Shown here piece by piece: positions 1 through 6,244 of a stretch of DNA of 7,901 nucleotides (the stretch's first letter is position 1; every line of letters begins with the position of its first letter). The stretch spans positions 1 through 7,901 of the forward strand of contig JAFPYQ010000100.1 in assembly GCA_017394475.1 (NCBI GenBank). The letters run 5' to 3'. The position numbers were made by a program, and so were the translations under genes. Source of the DNA: Oscillospiraceae bacterium. GTDB lineage: Bacteria > Bacillota > Clostridia > Oscillospirales > Ruminococcaceae. Under the pieces are notes generated by a model, which worked only from the letters and a program-made list of their open reading frames with translations, did no database searches and had not been told where the DNA came from.

Positions 1-752
1 CCTAAGAGCAGTCCCACAAAGAAGGTATTGAATAACTGTGCGAAATTGCCGTGCATGAGTGAGAACAGTGCCGCAGATACTATCACAGCGAACTTTTTGT
101 CCACAGGCGAAAGTGCATTGAGTATAAATCCCCTGAACATGAGCTCTTCGAGCACCGGTCCTAAGATGACCACATAAAGAAGCATCATAGCATCGCGGAA
201 AATATCATTGGAAAATGAGAGGGTATTCTGCGCGGATTCGGGCATACCGGTCTTTCCGGTGATCATGGTCATGAGCGTTATAACAAAAATAGAAACGCCC
301 TGTATGCCGACTATGGAAATTATGCCAAGCGGCAGCATCTCCACGTTGCGCCATTTTTTAAGGCTGTCGGTGATCTTGAATGTCCTCAGGGACAGATAGG
401 AAAATATCAGCGCCGCAATACCTGCAACGGTGCCGCCGATATAGACTACCATGGAAAGATCGAGCTCTGATGCCCTGCTCTGGATCTGTTCTCTCAGCGT
501 GTTAGGGTCGATATTGGAATTTTCTGCCATGATCTGTGCGGTAAGCTTTGCTGATGCTGCAGTAGTTCCTATAAAGGTGACGATCAGCAGCACCACCATG
601 TGTATCACCATGAGCATGGTAGCAGACCCGTATGATCTTTTCAGGCGCTGCTTGTACAGTACGGGTGAGACCTCCTGTTCTGTCTGTTCTTCCGGCTCAT
701 AGTTATATGAGGGCGGTGAAGCCTGCTCTTTTTCAAACATGTTGTTATCCAT
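1..752 (-). CDS. CPBP-family intramembrane metalloprotease (C-terminus cut by window edge)
   Basis: Polytopic membrane protein of the CPBP (Abi/CAAX protease-like) family, of which 250 codons are visible. Hydrophobic segments lie at about 44-64, 101-122, 140-164, 187-201 and 221-233. The family's first motif, EExxxR, is seen as E202-E203-L-M-F-R207, and the second, FxxxH, as F230-S-L-M-H234. The glutamates and histidine are the expected metal and catalytic residues in this family. The last motif should lie beyond the window edge. A cytosolic, acidic, Pro-rich N-terminal tail (about 1-40) precedes the first helix. The start at 752 was chosen because GGAGG lies 9 nt upstream; a second Met at 740 has a weaker site. 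It has its own promoter at 801-829. In bacteria such proteins act in prenyl-protein processing, bacteriocin self-immunity or signalling. Nothing nearby says which, so the substrate is unknown. Confidence 0.9.
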   Translation of the reverse strand, partial: MDNNMFEKEQASPPSYNYEPEEQTEQEVSPVLYKQRLKRSYGSATMLMVIHMVVLLIVTFIGTTAASAKLTAQIMAENSNIDPNTLREQIQSRASELDLSMVVYIGGTVAGIAALIFSYLSLRTFKITDSLKKWRNVEMLPLGIISIVGIQGVSIFVITLMTMITGKTGMPESAQNTLSFSNDIFRDAMMLLYVVILGPVLEELMFRGFILNALSPVDKKFAVIVSAALFSLMHGNFAQLFNTFFVGLLL

Positions 753-800
753 TCCTTTTATCCTCCGTCATAGGTCCTCATTCCCGAGAACTCTTTCACA

Positions 801-829
801 ATATTATCATAAATCGCAAAAATAGTCAA
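801..829 (-). promoter_or_regulatory. Sigma-A-type promoter for the CPBP protease
   Basis: Reading the minus strand, a -35 box TTGACT (plus 824-829) is followed by exactly 17 nt and a -10 box TAATAT (plus 801-806). TGA directly precedes the -10 box, which makes it an extended -10 element. AT-rich sequence lies upstream of the -35. Transcription should start near 794, giving a leader of about 40 nt before the GGAGG site and the ATG at 752. Confidence 0.8.
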
Positions 830-934
830 CTGTAAAAGCATTAGAATTAGATTAAAATTGACCCGATCTTTGCGTACATGTGATGAACGTCATCCGTTCT
901 ATGCAGTTCATTCCCGCATAAGACAGACTTATAT

Positions 935-1225
935 TCATTGCCATTTCTTGCGAAATGACTTTTTTGTCCTGTCAAGATATCCCGCTGTCATGCATGAACC
1001 GAACAGCAGGCACCCGAGAGAGATGCCCAGCAGCACACCCTCTATAAGGTCGCATACGCCCGTATCGAGCTGCAATATGCCATCATAACGCACCATCATG
1101 ATATGTATCACATAGGTTATGGCTGCTGTGCTGAAAACAAAGTGATATTTTCTCTTGCACTGCTCCTGTTTTTCATTTGCAAGATCCGCTGCTATCATAA
1201 GGTTTTCCTTGGTTTTCCTGTCCAT
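935..1225 (-). CDS. Small two-helix membrane protein, function unknown
   Basis: I do not recognise this 96-residue protein. Residues 1-26 are charged and hydrophilic (Lys/Glu/Arg-rich) and could form a short helix. Hydrophobic segments at about 27-45 and 58-82 are joined by a short acidic loop (about 46-57), and the tail from 86 is strongly basic (RTKKSFRKK). By the positive-inside rule both ends should face the cytoplasm, forming a membrane hairpin. Cysteines fall at 23, 58, 72 and 78, two of them within the second helix. The start is supported by an AAGGAAGGGG-like ribosome site a few nucleotides upstream of the ATG and by a candidate promoter at 1285-1313. It appears to be transcribed alone: a hairpin lies upstream at 1349-1386 and the CPBP gene downstream has its own promoter. 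No enzymatic motif is visible. Confidence 0.65.
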   Translation of the reverse strand: MDRKTKENLMIAADLANEKQEQCKRKYHFVFSTAAITYVIHIMMVRYDGILQLDTGVCDLIEGVLLGISLGCLLFGSCMTAGYLDRTKKSFRKKWQ

Positions 1226-1284
1226 AAGCCCCTTCCTTTCCGTGTCGTGTTTTACTATCGGCGTTTATCTCCGCCGCTGTTTAC

Positions 1285-1313
1285 ATCATACACCGTGAGC
1301 ACATAAAACGCAA
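1285..1313 (-). promoter_or_regulatory. Candidate promoter for the small membrane protein
   Basis: On the minus strand TTGCGT (plus 1308-1313) is separated by 17 nt from TATGAT (plus 1285-1290). Each box matches consensus at four or five positions. The start site would be near 1278, giving a leader of about 50 nt. It lies just downstream of the hairpin that may end the preceding operon, which fits an independent transcription unit. Confidence 0.45.
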
Positions 1314-1335
1314 GGACATAAACGGCGCAAACCTG

Positions 1336-1386
1336 CATAAATACAGAATGTGACACCGATGTCCCATACCGGACAACGGTATCACA
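1336..1386 (-). terminator. Composite hairpin, probable terminator of the GH43-rqcH-synthetase unit
   Basis: The arms 1349-1358 and 1377-1386 pair over 10 bp (one G-U pair on the minus-strand RNA). After a single T-T mismatch, a further 5 bp (1360-1364 with 1371-1375) close a 6-nt loop. On the minus strand it begins 15 nt after the synthetase stop codon and is followed by a broken U-rich stretch (TTCTGTATTTATG). The U-tract is imperfect, so termination may be partial. On the plus strand the hairpin is followed, after 8 nt, by six T's, so it could also work against plus-strand transcription. Confidence 0.55.
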
Positions 1387-1400
1387 CAGAGAATTTTTTA

Positions 1401-2930
1401 TCAGCGCTTTACAAAATACTCCTCATACCACACAAGGAAGGTATAGACAGTCCACACCTTGCGCCACAGGTCGGAATTGCCGCCTGTGTATTCGCGGTAG
1501 ATAGCATCAAGCTGGTCTTTGTCAAAGAACTTCCCTGCTATATCCGAAGAAAACAGCCTGCGGACATCGGCGTTGTAGTTCTCATCAGCCAGCCATATCC
1601 TTACGGGGACGATAAATCCCAGCTTTTTGCGGAAGGCTATCTCCTCGGGGAGCACCTTTGCGGCTGCTGTGCGGAATGCGACCTTGTTCTGCTCCTCATT
1701 CACCTTGAACCTTGAAGGCATACGGGATGCGATATCGAAAATGCGGCGGTCGGTAAGGGGCATCCTTATCTCCAGTCCTGCTGCGGTGCTCATCTTGTCC
1801 ACATTGAGGTAGATATCCCCTTCGAGCCATATCTGTATATCCACGTCGGACATTTTGGTCAGCGGGTCAAGGCCCTCTGTTTCGTCATAGATGTACTTCA
1901 CAAGGTCTATGGGCAGGACAGAAGGGTCATAATGCAGCAGCAGCTTCTTCTTCTCGTCCTCTTTCATGATGTTGGTATTGCCCACATAGAAGTTTTTCAG
2001 TTCATCCCCGTATCTCTCGGCATTACGGTACATATTGTACCCGCCGAAGAACTCATCCGCTCCCTCGCCCGAATAGCATAGCTTCGTGTGTTCTGCGGTA
2101 GCATTGCAGCCGATGGTGAATACTATGGCGGAGGCATCCCCCAGCGGCTGTTCCATATTGAACATCACATAGGGAACTATGTCAAAGAACTGCTTCGGGG
2201 TCACCTTTGCAACGCTGTGCTCGATATTCAGCAGCTCTGCTGTTTTTGCGGCGATGCGGGATTCATCGAATCTCTCCTCATCATAGCCGCAGGAATCCGC
2301 ACGCTTTGCATCGGACACGGCCAGCACATAGGACGAGTCCACACCGCCCGAAAGGAAGGATTCAGCGGTCTCGTCGTGAGTCTTGACCTCCTTCATTATA
2401 TCCAGCAGCGTCGTGTGTATCTCATCTGCCCACTGTTCAAGTGTACGCTCATCATCGGGATGGAACTCGGGGCGCCAGTAACGGGTGATGGAGATCTTAC
2501 CCTTCTCAAATTCCAGTATGCATCCGGGCATCAGCTTTTTCACACCCGTAAAGAAGGTCTCCTCCCCCGCCACATAGGTGAGGGAGAGGTATATCTGCAG
2601 CATTTTTTCGTTGAGCTGCTTCACAAAACCGTCCTGTGACATGATGTCCCTTATCATCGTGCCGTACAGGAGCCTTCCGTCATCTGTGAGATAGTAATAG
2701 AAGGGCTTCGTGCCGAAATGGTCACGCACGCATACAGTCTTGTCACCGTCCTGTATTGCAAAGGCGAACATCCCGTAGAGATGATCGGGCAAGGATGTGC
2801 CCCATTTTTCATAGCCCCTGCAAAGGATCGCCTTCTCGCGCTCCTCACGGGACAGGGATGTATCTATCCCCAGTTCCCTGCACAGCTTCTCCCAGTTGCG
2901 GATATGCCCGCGGTAGGTCTTCAGTTCCAT
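1401..2930 (-). CDS. Asparagine-synthetase-family amidotransferase lacking the glutaminase active site
   Basis: Protein of 509 residues with the ATP-pyrophosphatase half of an AsnB-type enzyme complete. The PP-loop S-G-G-V-D-S-S is at 194-200, S-G-E-G-A-D-E at 287-293 (E289 and D292 match E. coli AsnB E348 and D351), the D-K-M-S...E-I-R-M-P-L segment is at 378-392, and R-K-K-L-G-F is at 434-439 (K436 matches K449). This half activates a carboxylate with ATP and forms an amide. The N-terminal half begins at the equivalent of AsnB residue ~72, so the Cys1 nucleophile and Arg49 region are absent. The remaining glutaminase residues are replaced (N74 by R7, E76 by H9, D98 by R31). The start is forced by an in-frame TGA 12 nt upstream of the ATG. 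It is the last gene of a unit, 21 nt behind rqcH. Glutamine hydrolysis by this chain is very unlikely. It may use free ammonia, a partner glutaminase, or an amine group of another substrate, as beta-lactam synthetase does. The product may not be asparagine. Confidence 0.9.
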   Translation of the reverse strand: MELKTYRGHIRNWEKLCRELGIDTSLSREEREKAILCRGYEKWGTSLPDHLYGMFAFAIQDGDKTVCVRDHFGTKPFYYYLTDDGRLLYGTMIRDIMSQDGFVKQLNEKMLQIYLSLTYVAGEETFFTGVKKLMPGCILEFEKGKISITRYWRPEFHPDDERTLEQWADEIHTTLLDIMKEVKTHDETAESFLSGGVDSSYVLAVSDAKRADSCGYDEERFDESRIAAKTAELLNIEHSVAKVTPKQFFDIVPYVMFNMEQPLGDASAIVFTIGCNATAEHTKLCYSGEGADEFFGGYNMYRNAERYGDELKNFYVGNTNIMKEDEKKKLLLHYDPSVLPIDLVKYIYDETEGLDPLTKMSDVDIQIWLEGDIYLNVDKMSTAAGLEIRMPLTDRRIFDIASRMPSRFKVNEEQNKVAFRTAAAKVLPEEIAFRKKLGFIVPVRIWLADENYNADVRRLFSSDIAGKFFDKDQLDAIYREYTGGNSDLWRKVWTVYTFLVWYEEYFVKR

Positions 2931-2935
2931 ATTAT

Positions 2936-2940
2936 CCTCT
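2936..2940 (-). promoter_or_regulatory. Ribosome binding site fixing the synthetase start
   Basis: AGAGG on the minus strand lies 5 nt before the ATG at 2930, within the 21-nt gap after rqcH. An in-frame TGA at 2943-2945 lies just upstream. The reading frame therefore cannot extend leftward in the protein, and the missing glutaminase N-terminus is real unless a sequencing frameshift is present. The closeness to the rqcH stop codon allows translational coupling. Confidence 0.75.
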
Positions 2941-2951
2941 TTTCAATGTCA

Positions 2952-4655
2952 TCACACATACAGTGTCCTGTTATTGGTGAATATCACCATCCCGGGACGC
3001 GCCCCTGCGGGCTTTTTCACAAATCTCGCCTGCACATAATCCACGGGCACCTGTGAGGATGCCTTTGCGCTGCTGTGCTCTGCTGCAAGCTTCGCTGCAT
3101 AGCGTATGGTCTTTTCTGGTACCTCGGCACCATCTGCCAGTATTATAACATGAGCCCCGGTAAAGTCCTTGACATGCAGCCATATATCTGTCTTTTTGGC
3201 TATCTTGTGAGTAAGCTCGTCATTCTGCTTGTTGTTGCGCCCCACCAATATCCTGAACCCATCGGGAGATGTGTATTCAAGAGGCTTCAAAGGCTTCGGG
3301 CGCTCCTTTCTGCCCTGTGTGCGGATATATCCCTGTTCGGCCAGCTCAGCTCTCAGAGCCTCTATCTCCGCCTCGGTCTGTATCCTTTCCGCTATGTCCC
3401 TCACGCTCTCAAGGTACAGCTTTTCGGTCTCATCGCTCTTTATCAGCTCTTCAAGCCTGTTTGCGGCGATATCCGCCTTTCTGTACTCCTTGTACATCCT
3501 CTGCATGTTCTGGGAAGGGGTAAGGCGTTCATCGAGCTTTATCTTCACCTGCGGCAGGGCCTCATCGTAGATATTCTCGCAGACAAGCTCTTTGTCGCCC
3601 TTCTGCATCTTATAGAGATTAGCGGAGATAAGATCGCCGTACAGCCTGTAAAGCTCCTTTTTTTCCGTCCCTGCAAGCTCTGTCCTGCGGTTGTCGAGCC
3701 TTCTCAGCACCTTGTCATACAGGCTGCCTGTGAGCCTGTATATCTCCTGATAGCGCTGTTTGAGGCGTGTGACACGGTCGCGTTCGGAATAGAAGCTGTC
3801 AAGAAGGGCTCCTGCGCTCTCAAAGTATTCCTTTTCATATATCCCGTCATACTGGGTGATATCATCAAAGCACAGATCCTTGTTCACGCCGTTTTCCCGC
3901 AGTATGCAGTATTTCCTGTCCCCTGCAAAGAATCGGTTCCTTGTCCCCACTATCTCATACACCAGCTTATCCCTGATGCCCTCTGTCAGCTCCTCACAGG
4001 GGATGTCATTGGTACCTGCGGCTCTGTATATCCATTCGCGGGCAAGCACGGGAGATATGCCCTCGAATGCTCCGATGAATGCCTTTGCAGCAGATGTGCC
4101 TTTGAGGGATGATACGGCCTCATAGAGATCATCCTCGAGAGTGGTGAGGAAATTGAGCCTTTTCCTGCGTTCGGGGGGAGCGTAGGTTACACCGGGGAGT
4201 ATCAGCCTTTCGGCGGTGATATCGTCAAGGCGGCGCAGGGCATCTATTATCTTCCCGTCAGGGGCAGTGAGGATAAGGTTGGAGTATTTCCCCATTATCT
4301 CCACGATCAAAGTGAGCATTTCCCTGTCGCCCAGCTCATTGGTGGTATCTATATCGAGATATAGTATCCTTTCAAGCCCCTCCTGCCGCACTGCTGCCAG
4401 TCTTCCGCCTGTAAGCTTTTTCCTCAGCAGCATGCAGAACATGGGCGGGACTGCGGGGTTTTCTATCTTCTCATTGGTGATATGTATCCGCCCCGAGGTG
4501 CCCGATGAGCTGATGAGCACCTTTTTACCGCCGTTTTTCGTGCGGAATGAGATGACCGCCTCATCCCTGGAGGGCTGATGTATCTTATCTATCCTGCCGT
4601 CAACGAGCTCCTCGAGCTCCTGTTTGACCGCAAGCAAAAATGTACCGTCAAGCAT
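2952..4655 (-). CDS. rqcH: RqcH (NFACT/FbpA-like) ribosome quality control factor
   Basis: Protein of 567 residues, close to the 572 of Bacillus subtilis RqcH. RqcH binds stalled 50S subunits carrying peptidyl-tRNA and recruits tRNA-Ala to add C-terminal alanine tails that mark the chain for degradation. It was earlier annotated as fibronectin-binding protein FbpA. The NFACT-N domain starts at the Met (M-L-D-G-T-F) and shows G-R-I-D-K-I-H-Q-P (20-28), P-P-M-F-C-M-L-L-R-K (70-79) and E-I-M-G-K-Y-S-N (119-126). A charged, helix-rich middle (about 283-445) should form the long coiled-coil hairpin. The NFACT-R domain spans about 458-560, with D-I-W-L-H at 490-494 and G-A-H-V-I at 500-504. The B. 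subtilis D97-R98 pair appears as E95-R96. AGGA lies 7 nt before the ATG. It is second in the unit, 44 nt after GH43 with a strong hairpin between, and 21 nt before the synthetase-like gene. Confidence 0.95.
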   Translation of the reverse strand: MLDGTFLLAVKQELEELVDGRIDKIHQPSRDEAVISFRTKNGGKKVLISSSGTSGRIHITNEKIENPAVPPMFCMLLRKKLTGGRLAAVRQEGLERILYLDIDTTNELGDREMLTLIVEIMGKYSNLILTAPDGKIIDALRRLDDITAERLILPGVTYAPPERRKRLNFLTTLEDDLYEAVSSLKGTSAAKAFIGAFEGISPVLAREWIYRAAGTNDIPCEELTEGIRDKLVYEIVGTRNRFFAGDRKYCILRENGVNKDLCFDDITQYDGIYEKEYFESAGALLDSFYSERDRVTRLKQRYQEIYRLTGSLYDKVLRRLDNRRTELAGTEKKELYRLYGDLISANLYKMQKGDKELVCENIYDEALPQVKIKLDERLTPSQNMQRMYKEYRKADIAANRLEELIKSDETEKLYLESVRDIAERIQTEAEIEALRAELAEQGYIRTQGRKERPKPLKPLEYTSPDGFRILVGRNNKQNDELTHKIAKKTDIWLHVKDFTGAHVIILADGAEVPEKTIRYAAKLAAEHSSAKASSQVPVDYVQARFVKKPAGARPGMVIFTNNRTLYV

Positions 4656-4670
4656 AAGAATATCCTGCGA

Positions 4671-4691
4671 TCCCCCGTCATAGACGGGGGA
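4671..4691 (-). promoter_or_regulatory. Strong hairpin between GH43 and rqcH, at the rqcH ribosome site
   Basis: Arms 4671-4679 and 4683-4691 are a perfect 9-bp inverted repeat (TCCCCCGTC/GACGGGGGA) with a 3-nt loop. On the minus-strand RNA, three more pairs can form after a 2-nt bulge. The hairpin is directly flanked by a perfect 10-bp palindrome AGATCGATCT (4691-4700) that overlaps the GH43 stop codon. The AGGA of rqcH begins only a few bases after the stem. No U-tract follows on either strand, so it is not a classical terminator. It is more likely to stabilise the upstream 3' end, mark a processing site, or tune rqcH translation. Confidence 0.6.
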
Positions 4692-4699
4692 GATCGATC

Positions 4700-6040
4700 T
4701 TACTTAATAAATACGAACTCGATGAGTTCAAACAGCGACCTGTCCTTGAAATAGTCGGCAGTCCAGCCGTGATAGTCGGTGGTTACTTTGAAATATACAG
4801 CATGTCTGCCGGTGACATTCTTTACTATGGCATTCACAAGGCCGCTGTCATGGCCGATGATGCAGTCGCCTATCTCCTCGTCATCTGCGTAGATGTGCAG
4901 GTGGCAGTCGCATCCCAGGCCGTTTATCCTTGCGGTAAAGCCCATAGTCTTTGAGGAATAGTCCTCGCCGAAATCAAAATACTTGTAGCCTATCTCATCA
5001 CCTGCATGGATATTGGTGATCATTCTCTCCATTATGTTCTTTTCGGTGATGAATGCCTTTCCTTTCAGGACACAGGCGATATCCGCGGGAGTGATCTCAT
5101 AGGGGTTGAGGCTCTCCTCAAAGCCCAGGGAGGTCATCTCAACGGTGGGGATAGTGCCGTCGGGAAGTATCTCGATCTTTTCCACACATCCCCTGCGGGA
5201 CATGATAGTACCGTTTGTCATTCGGTGATAGAACGCATACCACTGACCGTTTATGCACATGATGGAGCCGTGGTCGTTGCCGCCGGGATAGTCCTTGCCC
5301 GCATCTATGATATATCCCCTGTAGGTGTAGGGACCTGTGGGAGAATCGGATGTGGCATAGGCAAGGCGGGGGCAGGCCTTCGGGGAGTAGATCATGTAAT
5401 AGGTGCCGTTTACCTTCCTGGGGGAGCAAGCCTCGAAGAACAGTGACTCATCCTCGGTAAAGCCGCCCTTTTCCGTGGGCTCGCAGGGGATGAAATGCTC
5501 AATGCAGCTGCCGTCGATGACCTCATACATATTGTCGCTGTTGATCTCGGCAAGGAAGGATTTGAGATATCCGCAGTAGATATATGTCCTGCCGTCATCA
5601 TCCACAAGGACGCCGGGATCTATGAACCAGCCGTTGCAGGTGATCTCATCGGGAATGTTCGACTTATACTGTGATACCAGCTTGAAAGGGCCTTCGGGCT
5701 TGTCGCTGACTGCAACGCAGCCCCTGCCGTTGACGATATATGCGTACAGATAATACTTTCCGTCCTTGCCCTGCACCACATCGGGGGCAAAAAGCCTTGT
5801 TTCATCGGTGTTCCAGTCGATGTCGCTCTTGTGGTCACGGTCATCGCGGGTATGGAAGATATCGCCGTGACAGACCCACTTGGTGAGATCGTTCACGGGG
5901 GCGCTCCAGCATTTGAGCTTGTAATCACAGAATTCATCGGATCCTGCCTGGTCGTGTGAACCGTATATATATACTCTGTCTCCGAACACTCTCGGCTCTC
6001 CGTCGGGGATATATTCCCAGTTTGGAAGATATGGATTCAT
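4700..6040 (-). CDS. Intracellular GH43 glycosidase with CBM6-like C-terminal domain
   Basis: Family 43 glycoside hydrolase of 446 residues, an inverting enzyme with a five-bladed beta-propeller. The catalytic triad can be placed. The base is D13 in I-P-D-G-E-P, followed by R-V-Y-I-Y-G-S-H-D at 22-30. The pKa-tuning Asp is D141 in F-I-D-P-G-V. The acid is E203 in F-F-E-A-C-S-P. N-D-H-G-S at 255-259 is the usual active-site His segment. From about 315 to the end, a beta-rich region with Y-F-D-F-G (354-358) and a V-T-G-R-H-A-V-Y-F stretch (409-417) resembles a CBM6 sugar-binding domain. There is no signal peptide, so it acts in the cytoplasm. GH43 members mostly remove arabinofuranose or xylose; the exact linkage cannot be read here. 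AAAGGAG lies 6 nt upstream of the start. It is first in a unit with rqcH and is transcribed divergently from the GH94 phosphorylase. Confidence 0.9.
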   Translation of the reverse strand: MNPYLPNWEYIPDGEPRVFGDRVYIYGSHDQAGSDEFCDYKLKCWSAPVNDLTKWVCHGDIFHTRDDRDHKSDIDWNTDETRLFAPDVVQGKDGKYYLYAYIVNGRGCVAVSDKPEGPFKLVSQYKSNIPDEITCNGWFIDPGVLVDDDGRTYIYCGYLKSFLAEINSDNMYEVIDGSCIEHFIPCEPTEKGGFTEDESLFFEACSPRKVNGTYYMIYSPKACPRLAYATSDSPTGPYTYRGYIIDAGKDYPGGNDHGSIMCINGQWYAFYHRMTNGTIMSRRGCVEKIEILPDGTIPTVEMTSLGFEESLNPYEITPADIACVLKGKAFITEKNIMERMITNIHAGDEIGYKYFDFGEDYSSKTMGFTARINGLGCDCHLHIYADDEEIGDCIIGHDSGLVNAIVKNVTGRHAVYFKVTTDYHGWTADYFKDRSLFELIEFVFIK

Positions 6041-6107
6041 AAGTGGCTCCTTTCGGTATGTGTATGATCATCGGATATGTCCTGTCTTAAATAAAGCATC
6101 GTCTTCC

Positions 6108-6140
6108 GGCGGTTTATCGCCTGCGGGTGTCATTTCACCC
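6108..6140 (-). promoter_or_regulatory. Two tandem hairpins in the GH43 leader
   Basis: Just after the predicted transcript start, GGGTG/CACCC arms (6125-6129 with 6136-6140, loop 6 nt) form a 5-bp stem. Three nucleotides further, GGCG/CGCC arms (6108-6111 with 6118-6121) form a 4-bp stem, which the facing G and T may extend by a wobble pair. Both stems are short. They may protect the 5' end of the message or be an operator for a regulator; no known riboswitch core is recognisable. Confidence 0.4.
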
Positions 6141-6152
6141 ACAGTCTTTTAT

Positions 6153-6181
6153 ATTATACACTAAAGTCGGTTTAAAATCAA
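6153..6181 (-). promoter_or_regulatory. Sigma-A promoter of the GH43-rqcH-synthetase unit
   Basis: On the minus strand, TTGATT (plus 6176-6181) is followed by 17 nt and a perfect TATAAT (plus 6153-6158). Transcription should start near 6146, leaving about 105 nt of leader with two hairpins before the AAAGGAG site. No comparably good promoter was found between GH43 and rqcH, so rqcH probably depends at least partly on this one. Confidence 0.85.
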
Positions 6182-6225
6182 GCATTTTTTGCCATGTAAT
6201 GTCCGTTTCAAAATATGTACAAAGA

Positions 6226-6237
6226 ATAAAATTTTAT
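6226..6237. promoter_or_regulatory. Perfect 12-bp palindrome upstream of the GH94 promoter
   Basis: ATAAAATTTTAT is a perfect palindrome centred at 6231/6232, between the two divergent -35 boxes and 8 nt before the GH94 -35. It could be a dimeric-regulator site or an UP-element-like AT tract. The surroundings are AT-rich, so chance is a real alternative. Confidence 0.35.
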
Positions 6238-6244
6238 ATCCCCC

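Noticed and set aside
208..702. Plus-strand frames opposite the CPBP gene
   Set aside because: They are shadows of the CPBP gene, which has motifs, helices and a promoter on the minus strand.
885..899. GAACG/CGTTC hairpin as terminator after the small membrane protein
   Set aside because: The stem is only 5 bp, an alternative 6-bp pairing has a long loop, and no U-tract follows on either strand.
1350..1715. Plus-strand frame spanning the terminator hairpin and the synthetase 3' end
   Set aside because: It starts inside a hairpin and runs antisense through conserved synthetase sequence. It has no ribosome site or domain.
2088..2639. 183-codon plus-strand frame opposite the synthetase gene
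   Set aside because: It is antisense to the conserved synthetase domain, with no recognisable motif or supporting promoter.
3075..4112. 345-codon plus-strand reading frame inside rqcH
   Set aside because: It is fully antisense to a clear RqcH. Its translation is a Leu/Cys/Tyr-rich string with no domain, and no good ribosome site was noted. Long antisense frames are expected opposite a gene of this composition.
4700..4760. Internal promoter for rqcH at the 3' end of GH43
   Set aside because: A TTGAAC box exists, but at 17 nt the -10 would be ATTAAG, which is poor, and better TA-rich boxes have the wrong spacing.
6108..6140. Cyclic-di-GMP (GEMM-type) riboswitch in the GH43 leader
   Set aside because: GGCGATAAACC and GACGATGC look loosely like GEMM core pieces, but the conserved order and the three-way junction pairing are missing.
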